The translations under genes were made by a program, and so were the position numbers. This document shows positions 15,411 to 22,735 of a stretch of 64,000 nt of DNA, in pieces. Origin of the DNA: an uncultured Collinsella sp. (GTDB lineage: Bacteria; Actinomycetota; Coriobacteriia; Coriobacteriales; Coriobacteriaceae). The DNA lies in the NCBI GenBank assembly GCA_900541855.1, contig UQLD01000012.1, forward strand, positions 6,468-70,467, written 5' to 3'. Each line of letters begins with the position of its first letter. Position 1 is the stretch's first letter. Under the pieces are notes generated by a model. That model did no database searches. It was not told the origin of the DNA and worked only from the letters and a program-made list of their open reading frames with translations.

Positions 15411-15442
15411 GGCCCTTTCCGTTTTGGCGGAGAGGGCCTTTG
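15411..15442 (+). terminator. Attenuating hairpin between binding protein and permease genes
   Basis: GGCCCTTTCCG (15411-15421) and CGGAGAGGGCC (15428-15438) followed by TTT. It is typical of partial terminators after binding-protein genes. Confidence 0.65.
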
Positions 15443-15504
15443 CGCTTCTTGAATGGGCGTCATCCCGCCCCGTTATGTCGGCAACTTAAACGTTAGGAGC
15501 CACC

Positions 15505-16866
15505 TTGTCTCGATTGAACCAAGGAGCTACGGGCCAGAGCTATCCACTGCCCTCGATGCTCCAAAAGCTGGCCTGCGCCCTGGCTGTGGCGCTCGCCTTG
15601 GTATGCGCGGGGGCCTGCGTGCCCTCGACTGCCCAGGCGCTTGAGACCGCAAAGATCACCGCCCGACCCAACACCGGTTCGGGTAGCGACGTGGTCGGTG
15701 GCACCGAGACGCGCATCACTTGGGAAGTTCAGGCCGATGCCGACGAGGAGCTGAGCGGTCTTTCTTTGACGTTTGTCGACGGCACGACGTTTGGTACCGA
15801 TGACACGCGATTGACGATGCTCTCGGGCGAGGACCTCATGGATCGTACGCCCATGAAGCCCACGTGCAAGGCTGACGGCCAGACGCTCAAGATTGACTTT
15901 GGCGAGACGGCGCCTGCCGGCGGTTTTTTCCGTGTCGAGGTTTACGGTGTGACGTTTCCCGTCGAGGGCGGCGATGAGGCCTTTAGCGGCACCTATACGC
16001 TCGCCGACGGTTCGACCAAGAAGATTTCCAAGATTCCTCCCGTCGAGATTAAGGGCGTGACGGCATTCGATAACTTCCTGGCCGACCTTAAGGAACAGCC
16101 GTGGGTCGAGGCCTGGAACTCCAATATGTTTCTGCGCCTGTTCTTAAACCCGGTCATTTTGGTCCAAAGCCTGCCGATCGTCTTTAAGGGCTTCCTCATG
16201 TCGCTCTCGATCGTGCTCGTGGCGTTTCCGCTGGCAATCCCCTTTGGCTTTGCCTTGTCGCTCATGCGCATCTCCAAGTCGCGCATCCTGCGCTGTCTTG
16301 CCGGCATCTATGTGAATATCATTCGCGGTACGCCGGCGTTCCTGCAGATCTATATCGCGTTCTTCGGTCTGCCGTTGGCCGGCGTCAAGGTGGACGACTA
16401 TGTCTTGGGCGTCATCGTCATGGCCATGAACTCGTCTGCGTACCTGTGCGAGATCTTCCGTGCCGGTATTCAATCGATCCCCAAGGGCCAAAACGAGGCT
16501 GCTCGCTCTCTGGGCATGAATGCCTTCCAGACGCTGCTCTACGTTATGATTCCGCAGACGTTCCGCAATGTTTTGCCTACGCTGACCAGCGAGTTTATCT
16601 TGCTTTACAAGGATACGTCGCTGCTTGCCGCCGTGGGTGTGGTCGAAATCGTCATGAACGCCCGTACCATCGTGGCCACGACGGGCTCCATTACACCGTA
16701 CGTGGTTGCCGCCCTGTTCTATCTGGTCATCACCCTGCCGCTCGCTCGCTTGGTGAGCGGTCTTGAGGCGAGGCTTTTGGGTACGACCGAGACCAAGAAG
16801 AAGCGTCCCGCCAAGAGCGCCGGACAGGTTGTCGCGACGCCTGCCGATCACATCGCCGGTCTGTAA
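15505..16866 (+). CDS. Amino acid ABC transporter permease with N-terminal extracytoplasmic domain
   Basis: 453 aa, about twice the usual size for this permease family. Residues 17-46 are a signal or first TM segment (LACALAVALALVCAGACVPSTAQA). About 150 residues follow of extracytoplasmic beta-rich sequence (TRITWEVQADADEELSGLSLTFVDG). The classical permease runs from about residue 210 with several TM helices, VNIIRGTPAFLQIYIAF and the EAA loop EAARSLGMNAFQTLLYVMIPQ. It starts at TTG behind TTAGGAG. It works with the lipoprotein at 14528 and ATPase at 16879, which starts 12 nt downstream. The role of the extra domain is unknown. Confidence 0.88.
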   Translation: MSRLNQGATGQSYPLPSMLQKLACALAVALALVCAGACVPSTAQALETAKITARPNTGSGSDVVGGTETRITWEVQADADEELSGLSLTFVDGTTFGTDDTRLTMLSGEDLMDRTPMKPTCKADGQTLKIDFGETAPAGGFFRVEVYGVTFPVEGGDEAFSGTYTLADGSTKKISKIPPVEIKGVTAFDNFLADLKEQPWVEAWNSNMFLRLFLNPVILVQSLPIVFKGFLMSLSIVLVAFPLAIPFGFALSLMRISKSRILRCLAGIYVNIIRGTPAFLQIYIAFFGLPLAGVKVDDYVLGVIVMAMNSSAYLCEIFRAGIQSIPKGQNEAARSLGMNAFQTLLYVMIPQTFRNVLPTLTSEFILLYKDTSLLAAVGVVEIVMNARTIVATTGSITPYVVAALFYLVITLPLARLVSGLEARLLGTTETKKKRPAKSAGQVVATPADHIAGL

Positions 16867-16878
16867 GGAGGTCCTATC

Positions 16879-17631
16879 ATGAGCGAAACCAATAACTCGA
16901 ACGAGGTCGTCGTCAGCATCAAGAACCTCCAGAAGGCCTTTGGCGATAACGTGGTCCTGCGCGATATCGATCTGGATGTGCATAGGGGCGAGGTCGTCGT
17001 AGTTCTGGGTCCTTCGGGCTCGGGCAAGTCGACGATGCTTCGCTGCATCAATCGTCTGGAGCATCCTACGAGTGGTTCGATTGTCGTCGAGGGCGTGGAT
17101 GTGTGCGCCAAGGGCGTTGACCTCAATAAGGTGCGTACGCACTTGGGCATGGTGTTTCAGCAGTTCAACCTGTTCCCGCACCTGTCGGTCAAAAAGAACG
17201 TCATGCTTGCGCAGCAAAAGGTGCTCAAGCGCAGCAAGGAAGAGGCCGAGAAGATCGCCGTCGAGGAGCTGACCAAGGTCGGTCTTGCCGAGCGTATCGA
17301 CTTTATGCCGAGCCAGCTCTCGGGCGGCCAGCAGCAGCGCGTTGCCATCGCCCGCGCCCTGTCGATGAACCCTCACGTTATGCTCTTTGACGAGGCCACG
17401 TCGGCGCTCGATCCCGAGCTGGTTCGCGACGTTCTGGGTGTCATGCGCGACCTGGCACGCGATGGCATGACCATGATCGTCGTGACGCACGAGATGGGCT
17501 TTGCCCGCGACGTCGCCGACCGCGTCGTCTTTATGGACGGCGGCGTCATTGTGGAAGAGGGTACGCCGAGCGAGGTCTTCGACCACCCCAAGAGCGAGCG
17601 CACCAAGGCGTTCTTGGGCAATATCTCGTAG
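16879..17631 (+). CDS. Polar amino acid ABC transporter ATP-binding protein (GlnQ-type)
   Basis: 250-aa cytoplasmic ATPase energising the importer. The Walker A motif is VLGPSGSGKSTMLRC at residues 36-50, the Q-loop GMVFQQFNLFPHLSV, the signature LSGGQQQRVAIARALSM, Walker B VMLFDEATSALDPE and the switch His in VVTHEMGFA. EXPORT/IMPORT type is set by similarity to GlnQ/HisP proteins. The start ATG follows AAGGAGG, 12 nt after the permease stop. The operon ends at the strong terminator at 17660. Confidence 0.95.
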   Translation: MSETNNSNEVVVSIKNLQKAFGDNVVLRDIDLDVHRGEVVVVLGPSGSGKSTMLRCINRLEHPTSGSIVVEGVDVCAKGVDLNKVRTHLGMVFQQFNLFPHLSVKKNVMLAQQKVLKRSKEEAEKIAVEELTKVGLAERIDFMPSQLSGGQQQRVAIARALSMNPHVMLFDEATSALDPELVRDVLGVMRDLARDGMTMIVVTHEMGFARDVADRVVFMDGGVIVEEGTPSEVFDHPKSERTKAFLGNIS

Positions 17632-17659
17632 CCGCTTTATATGACTGACATAGCAGAAA

Positions 17660-17694
17660 ACGGGAGCCGGATGTGATCCGGCTCCCGTTTTTGT
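17660..17694. terminator. Strong bidirectional terminator
   Basis: ACGGGAGCCGGAT (17660-17672), GTG loop, ATCCGGCTCCCGT (17676-17688), then TTTTT. It lies between the ABC operon and the convergent flavodoxin gene. Confidence 0.9.
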
Positions 17695-17748
17695 TGGGAC
17701 GCGAATGTGTTTTGTTGCAATGCGCGTTGCGGGCGGAGCTCATTGCCG

Positions 17749-18168
17749 CTAGGCGAGCTCGGCTCCAAGGGCGCGGCAGGCCGCTTCGCTCTCATCATCG
17801 GGGGCGTCGTAGCAGATGACGGAATCGACGACGTTGACGCCCTCCTCGTCGGCGTCCGCCTTCCAGTTGTCCATCCATTCGCCCTCGGCCCACGAATAAG
17901 AGCCAAAGAGGACGGCCTTCTTGTCGCCGAGGGTCTCCTTGACCTCATCCCACATGGGCTGGAACTCATCATATTCAAGCTCCTCGGAACCCATGGCGGG
18001 GCAGCCGAAGGCGATAGCGTCATAGCCAGCGGCCTTGTCTGCGGAGAAGTCGGCGCAGGAGATGACCTCTGCCTCGGCGCCGGCATCGGTTGCACCTTCG
18101 GCAACGAGGTTTGCCATGGCCTCGGTGTTGCCCGTGCCGCTCCAGTAGACGACGGCGATCTTGCTCAT
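17749..18168 (-). CDS. Flavodoxin
   Basis: 139-aa FMN electron carrier that can replace ferredoxin when iron is scarce. The phosphate loop is VYWSGTGNTEAMANLV at residues 7-22, GCPAMGSEEL appears near residue 55, and VLFGSYSWAEGEWMDNW contributes the isoalloxazine-binding loop with aromatic residues. The start ATG follows AAAGGACTCAAC. It lies 46 nt downstream of the DUF3793 gene on the same strand, and the pair probably forms one transcript from the promoter at 18958-18985, which carries an iron-regulator-like site. Confidence 0.93.
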   Translation of the reverse strand: MSKIAVVYWSGTGNTEAMANLVAEGATDAGAEAEVISCADFSADKAAGYDAIAFGCPAMGSEELEYDEFQPMWDEVKETLGDKKAVLFGSYSWAEGEWMDNWKADADEEGVNVVDSVICYDAPDDESEAACRALGAELA

Positions 18169-18214
18169 GTTGAGTCCTTTCAGTTGTGCGGCAGGTTGCC
18201 ACGGCTTCTATGTT

Positions 18215-18919
18215 CTATCGGGTTGCCTGGGCAAGTTGCGCCAAGCTGTAGCCCTGCTGATAGACAAAGGTGAAGTATTGGGTGCAGGCGCGGTAGGCAT
18301 CAAACGTCGCAAGTGCCTGCTCGACATTTGCGTAGACCTTCCAGGCCCCAAAGACCTTATAGTTCTCGCCGCGCTGGACGATAAACTCGTGCACGTCGTC
18401 GTAGGGATATCCTAGGAAGTAGCCTATTTCGTGCGGAAACTCGCAGGTGCAGTCGTTGCTGCAGCTAGCTTGCTGGGGTAGTGCGCATCGAGTCTGGCTA
18501 CAGGCGCATTCCGCGACGTTATTACTCGCGAGCGTGATGCGTGATGCCAAATGCACAAGGCATGTCGAAAGGTCTCTCGTGTCGTAGCCTTCCGAGGCGA
18601 GCGCCGTTTTGGCGCAAGGGTCCGCGAAATAGGTGGTGAGGCTTTTGGCTCGATACACGTACACGAGCGCTCCGCAGGGCCGCCAGACCAAAACACTCAG
18701 GTGGATGCCAAGCGGGTCAAGCTCGCGGTTGCACTGGGCGATAACGTTGAGCAGGCGTGCTCGGCGTTCTGCGATGGTTTCTGTTGCGGTCGAGCCGTCC
18801 CCGTGGGCGTAGGTGCCTGGATAGGTAAAGAGCGATGCCGGCTTGATGCCCGCGAGCGTGGGGGAGCAGTTGCGCACGACTGCTGCCTGAAACGTTGGGA
18901 TGTCTATGGTTCGAGTCAC
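18215..18919 (-). CDS. DUF3793 family protein next to flavodoxin
   Basis: 234-aa protein of unknown biochemical function. The family pattern is in the C-terminal half: CEFPHEIGYFLGYPYDDVHEFIVQRGENYKVFGAWKVYANVEQA. It has many Cys residues, including a cluster CACSQTRCALPQQASCSNDCTC (about residues 138-160), which could bind metal or an Fe-S cluster; that cluster is not, to my knowledge, a fixed part of the family. It starts at GTG behind AAGGAGCGAC. Association with flavodoxin and an iron-type operator suggests a role in iron limitation (inference). Confidence 0.8.
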   Translation of the reverse strand: MTRTIDIPTFQAAVVRNCSPTLAGIKPASLFTYPGTYAHGDGSTATETIAERRARLLNVIAQCNRELDPLGIHLSVLVWRPCGALVYVYRAKSLTTYFADPCAKTALASEGYDTRDLSTCLVHLASRITLASNNVAECACSQTRCALPQQASCSNDCTCEFPHEIGYFLGYPYDDVHEFIVQRGENYKVFGAWKVYANVEQALATFDAYRACTQYFTFVYQQGYSLAQLAQATR

Positions 18920-18942
18920 GTCGCTCCTTACGGATCTAAACT

Positions 18943-18952
18943 GTTAGCCTAG
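18943..18952 (-). promoter_or_regulatory. Possible DtxR/IdeR-type iron box
   Basis: CTAGGCTAAC just downstream of the -10 matches the TTAGSCTAAC core, but the outer parts of the 19-bp box are poor. It is a candidate operator for iron repression of flavodoxin. Confidence 0.3.
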
Positions 18953-18957
18953 GAAAA

Positions 18958-18985
18958 CTTATACACGAAAGTAAGCCATGGTCAA
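18958..18985 (-). promoter_or_regulatory. Promoter of the DUF3793-flavodoxin operon
   Basis: Read on the minus strand: TTGACC (18985-18980), a 16-nt spacer and TATAAG (18963-18958). The core CTAGGCTAAC (18952-18943) immediately downstream matches 9 of 10 bases of the inner part of the DtxR/IdeR box. Confidence 0.5.
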
Positions 18986-19048
18986 CAAAAAAGTTTGAAG
19001 AGGAAAACTAATTGACCGAACGGACATGATTTTGGGTTAAGATGGGGA

Positions 19049-19064
19049 CACCCCATGGGGGTAT
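19049..19064. promoter_or_regulatory. CsoR-like copper operator
   Basis: The perfect palindrome CCCCATGGGG (19051-19060) within CACCCCATGGGGGTAT resembles copper-sensing CsoR sites (TACCC-type GC dyads). It is located 30 nt upstream of the HMA protein start. Confidence 0.5.
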
Positions 19065-19092
19065 CTAGATAGTGCTACTGAAAGGGGAACGC

Positions 19093-19476
19093 ATGAGTGA
19101 CTTGCTCAACCCTGCGAATCTCATCGTGCTGACCGTCATTGCCGTCGGCATGTTTTTTGGACTGCGTCGCATTGCCGCTTCGACACACGGGAAGAGTTGC
19201 TGCAGCGATGGTGCGAGCGGCAAGAAGGCCAAAAAGGTTGTGGTGGCAGACACCGACGAGTCCCACTACCCCTATCGTGAGGAACTCCTTATCGGCGGCA
19301 TGAGTTGCGACGGCTGCGCCCGGAATGTGACGAATGCCCTCAATGCGCTTGATGGCGTGTGGGCTACGGTAACGTACGCGGACCACACGGCACGCGTGCG
19401 CTCGAAGCGCCCGGTTGATCGCGACACACTCGAGACGGCAGTGAGGGGTGCGGGCTATTACGTTATGAAAATGTAG
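19093..19476 (+). CDS. Membrane-anchored HMA-domain (copper-binding) protein
   Basis: 127 aa. One N-terminal TM helix (residues 8-26, LIVLTVIAVGMFFGLRRIAA) is followed by a short Cys-containing linker (KSCCSDGASGKKAKK). The C-terminal heavy-metal-associated domain has GMSCDGCARNVTNALNALDGVWATV, in which CDGC is the metal-binding CxxC. It probably binds Cu(I) on the membrane. The start ATG follows AAAGGGGAACGC; a longer ORF start at 19072 has no ribosome site. The CsoR-like palindrome upstream supports copper control. No copper ATPase is adjacent. Confidence 0.87.
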   Translation: MSDLLNPANLIVLTVIAVGMFFGLRRIAASTHGKSCCSDGASGKKAKKVVVADTDESHYPYREELLIGGMSCDGCARNVTNALNALDGVWATVTYADHTARVRSKRPVDRDTLETAVRGAGYYVMKM

Positions 19477-19642
19477 GCGTTGCCCTCTCCGGTGGGTACC
19501 AGCCTCCTGCCCATTGTGACTATCGGCATCCAAAAATTTGCGCAAAAATAACCTTTAGATGCGGCAAAAGTGGAGTTTGGTGACGGTTTGCGCGGAATTC
19601 GCTACCAATCGAGCATCTATGAACCCGTCCAAAAAATTACAG

Positions 19643-19658
19643 GTGTATATTTATACAC
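19643..19658. promoter_or_regulatory. Perfect 16-bp operator-like palindrome
   Basis: GTGTATA-TT-TATACAC lies 91 nt upstream of the surface-protein gene, in a 272-nt gap with no other gene. It fits a dimeric HTH repressor such as TetR, MarR or GntR. Confidence 0.45.
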
Positions 19659-19748
19659 TGATTATTGCTGTGCTCAGATTGCAATTAACCGTGGACAGAA
19701 ATGAAGAATGCTAAAACTGGGCTTTAGGACAGGGGAGGCTATAACCTT

Positions 19749-22301
19749 ATGAGACGAGTGGGAACACTTGGCTTGGTGGCAGCGCTTGCCGCTATCTTGG
19801 TATCGCCGCTGCCGGCGCACGCCGAAGACGCATCGGGTGCCGTTACCTACAATGCGGGAAATGGGTATTCCTTTGAGAAGCTCTCGCATCCTACGGTAGG
19901 AACGTCGCAGCCGGATGGCATCGTCGACTACCAGGGTAACGGTGCCGTTGCCGTTCCGGGCGCCGATGGTAATACGGCCAACAACGAAGGCGATCGCGGC
20001 CAGAGCTACACTTGGGCGGCTGCGAGCTATGGTGACTGGCTTTATGTGGGCACCTGCTATGCGGCGATGGGCAACACGCTGACGCTCATGAACAGCACGC
20101 TGGGCGATTCCTTTGATGTCGAAACCATGCGCCTGACGCTGGAGGCCATGTTTAACGGTACCTTCTTCTATGGACAGCAGAAGGAGGACGGCACGGCCGA
20201 CAAGGACAGCGGCGGCATCTTGGTCAAGATCAATACCAAGACCGGTGAGACCAAGCTGCTACTCTCTGAATCGCTCAACGGCGTCGCTCCTTTGTTCCGC
20301 AATGCCGTGAGCTATAAGGGTAAGCTCTATTTCTGCGGCAGCGTCAGGACCAATGACGGCAAAGGCGGCCTGCCTGCTGTATACGAGATCGATCCTAAGA
20401 CGGATGAGTACAAAGTTGTCTATCAGGGCCTTTCGAGCATGCAGGATTACGGTGCTGCCTACAAGCAGGGCATTTCTACCGGTATCCGCGGCATGTGCGT
20501 CCATGATGGCCAGCTCGTCATCAGTAATGTGGGTAAAGACGCGAACGGTAATTTTGTGTCGACAATCCTGACGTCGTCTGACCCCTCGAAGGGCCAGGAC
20601 AGCTTCACCGAGATTGCCAACTCGGAGACGCTGTTTGGCTATCCGGCGATTCGCTATCAGGACAGCATCTACGGCGGCGCCATTTGGGATATGGTCTCGT
20701 ACAATGGCCATCTCTATGCGACCATCTGCACCGGTACGCCCGAGAACGCTCCCGATGATAATTCCATGCAGTCGTTTGCCATGGTCCGTGGCGACAAGAA
20801 TGCCGACGGCAGCTATTCGTGGACTCCCATTGTCGGCGATCAGAAGACGGACGGTGCAAAGTACTGCTTTGGCATCGATCCTGCCCGTACCCGTTCTGGC
20901 GCTGCCAACCTCATCGTCTACAACGACTACCTCTATATCGGTGAATACAACGACGAGGAGATTGCCCTCGAGCGCATCCTGTTCAACAAATCCAACACCG
21001 AAGAGGGCGGCAAGGGCAGCATGGGTGGCGTTGACTGCTCGTTTGTGAATGCCAATCTTGGGCAGTCGGTTAACATCTATCGCATGGACAAGGACGAGAA
21101 CATGGAGCTCGTCGTTGGCGATCGCACCGACATGTTCCCCGAGGGCGGTATTTCCGGCCTGACTTCGGGCTTTGGCCGAAACGAGAACCAGTACATTTGG
21201 CGCATGCAGAAGTTCGACGGCAAACTGTATATCGGTACCTTTGATACCGCGAGCCTGCTTGAGCCGATCGGCCAGTTCTCCAATGGCGACATTATCGATA
21301 TGACGCCCGAGGAGTGGGACTCTCAGGTTCAGCGCCTTAGGGACCTGCTCGATCACCTGCTCGACAAGAAATCGCCTGACGACCCCATCGTTCCCGTGAA
21401 CACGCTTGCGGACGATGATTCAAACGAGGCCGTCGAGGTCGATGATTCGAACGAAGCTGCTGAGGTTGATGATTCAAACAAGGCCGTCGATGTCGATGAC
21501 GAGAAGACCGAGGTTGCTAAGGGCTTTGGCGATCTGAGCGATGCGCTGGAGGATGCCGCGGGCGGTCTTTGCGATCAGGCCGCGACGATGTCCCAGGACT
21601 TTGAGGACGACGCCGCTTATGTCCAGAAGATCGATGGCGAGATCGCGTACTTCAAGTCCTTTGCCGACCAGTATCAGGACATGCTCGATAGCTATGAGAG
21701 CCTTAAGCAGCAGTACGAGGATGCCTATGGCACCGAGCTGCCGAGCGATATTCAGGATGCGCTCGATAAGCTGCTGAGCGAGGAGAACCTCAAGAAGTTG
21801 CAGAGTGTCCTTACGTGCATGTGTTACCTGCGCGATGCCGAGCGCGGCTTTGATATGTATGTGACCGAGGACGGCGTGAACTTTACGACGCTGACGACCA
21901 ATGGCTTTAACGATCCGTATAACCATGGTCTGCGCACCTTTGCGGTGACCAACCAGGGTCTGTGCCTTGGTACCGCCAACCCGTTCTATGGTTGCCAGGT
22001 CTGGATCCAGCGCAAGGAGAATTCGGAGAATCCGGTTGATCCCGGTACTCCGGATCCGACGGAACCCACCGATCCTTCGCAGCCGGGTGGCGGCGATCAG
22101 CCTGGCGGCAGCCAGACGGGTGGCAACGACCAGTCGAGCAGCACCACGACCACCGTCACGACGACCGCTAAGAAGACTCCGAAGGACGGCTCGCTGCCTC
22201 GCGCTGGCGACTCGACCCTCACGCTGGTCTTGGGATTGCTGGTTGCAGCTGCCGCAGTGCTTGGCATTGCTCTCGTCTTGCGCAAGCGTTCTCGTCGCTA
22301 G
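19749..22301 (+). CDS. Large sortase-anchored surface protein
   Basis: 850 aa. It has a signal peptide (MRRVGTLGLVAALAAILVSPLPAHAE). A big extracellular domain of about residues 30-520 has repeated YNGHLYATICTGTP-, YNDYLYIGEYN- and FDGKLYIGTFD-type beta segments, resembling a beta-propeller. Three 9-residue Asp-rich repeats follow (DDSNEAVEV type, about 556-582), then a helical region and a Pro/Thr/Gly/Ser-rich stalk. The C-terminal sorting signal is LPRAGD, a hydrophobic helix and RKRSRR. The motif is an LPxAG variant of LPxTG. The ATG is 10 nt from GGGGAGG. Ligand unknown. The stop overlaps the convergent YolD gene by 4 nt. Confidence 0.87.
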   Translation: MRRVGTLGLVAALAAILVSPLPAHAEDASGAVTYNAGNGYSFEKLSHPTVGTSQPDGIVDYQGNGAVAVPGADGNTANNEGDRGQSYTWAAASYGDWLYVGTCYAAMGNTLTLMNSTLGDSFDVETMRLTLEAMFNGTFFYGQQKEDGTADKDSGGILVKINTKTGETKLLLSESLNGVAPLFRNAVSYKGKLYFCGSVRTNDGKGGLPAVYEIDPKTDEYKVVYQGLSSMQDYGAAYKQGISTGIRGMCVHDGQLVISNVGKDANGNFVSTILTSSDPSKGQDSFTEIANSETLFGYPAIRYQDSIYGGAIWDMVSYNGHLYATICTGTPENAPDDNSMQSFAMVRGDKNADGSYSWTPIVGDQKTDGAKYCFGIDPARTRSGAANLIVYNDYLYIGEYNDEEIALERILFNKSNTEEGGKGSMGGVDCSFVNANLGQSVNIYRMDKDENMELVVGDRTDMFPEGGISGLTSGFGRNENQYIWRMQKFDGKLYIGTFDTASLLEPIGQFSNGDIIDMTPEEWDSQVQRLRDLLDHLLDKKSPDDPIVPVNTLADDDSNEAVEVDDSNEAAEVDDSNKAVDVDDEKTEVAKGFGDLSDALEDAAGGLCDQAATMSQDFEDDAAYVQKIDGEIAYFKSFADQYQDMLDSYESLKQQYEDAYGTELPSDIQDALDKLLSEENLKKLQSVLTCMCYLRDAERGFDMYVTEDGVNFTTLTTNGFNDPYNHGLRTFAVTNQGLCLGTANPFYGCQVWIQRKENSENPVDPGTPDPTEPTDPSQPGGGDQPGGSQTGGNDQSSSTTTTVTTTAKKTPKDGSLPRAGDSTLTLVLGLLVAAAAVLGIALVLRKRSRR
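21414..21494 (+). repeat. Three 27-bp in-frame tandem repeats
   Basis: Units at 21414, 21441 and 21468 encode DDSNEAVEV, DDSNEAAEV and DDSNKAVDV within the surface protein. Similar but not identical DNA indicates older duplication. Confidence 0.85.
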
Positions 22302-22735
22302 GCTCGTCCGCGTAGCTCAATGTCCTGGATATCGTCGAAGTTGATGGCGATATCCCTGAGTTTGAGCAGCTTGAATGCGGGTAACGCTTCGTCGAGAATG
22401 CCCGTGCGGCTACGATAGCCGTACGTATCGTAATAGGTGACGCGCACCAAGTCGCCGCGTTTGAGGCCCTCGAGCTTTTGCGAAAGCTCGAGGGCTTTTT
22501 CTTCCGTGAGCTCACGTTTTTGCTCGACGGTGATTTCCTGCTTGCGCACGAGTTCGTAGTATCCCGTGAGGGCGGCAAAGGGTATAAACTGTGCGGCGCG
22601 GTTGGCGCGCACGGCACCGTTGGCAGTGAGGTTGGGGTCGGCTGCGCGGCGTCTGCCCTCGGGGTCCGCCAGGCGCTCGAAGGCGGTCGGCGGGCGCATG
22701 GGCTGTTGTTTGGGTTTAGGCACGGTGTCCTCCAA
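22298..22735 (-). CDS. YolD-like family protein
   Basis: 145 aa. The family signature RANRAAQFIPFAALTGYYELVRKQE is at residues 43-67, followed by VEQKRELTEEKALELSQKLEGLKRGDLVRVTYYDTYGYRSRTG. YolD proteins accompany Y-family polymerases (UvrX/DinB type) in SOS operons; the molecular role is not settled. It starts inside the end of the polymerase gene (20-nt overlap), so it is translationally coupled to it and under the same LexA boxes. The stop overlaps the convergent surface-protein gene. Confidence 0.88.
   Translation of the reverse strand: MEDTVPKPKQQPMRPPTAFERLADPEGRRRAADPNLTANGAVRANRAAQFIPFAALTGYYELVRKQEITVEQKRELTEEKALELSQKLEGLKRGDLVRVTYYDTYGYRSRTGILDEALPAFKLLKLRDIAINFDDIQDIELRGRA

Noticed and set aside
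16144..17586. 480-codon minus-strand ORF opposite the ABC permease and ATPase genes
   Set aside because: Spans two real genes on the other strand and has no family features.
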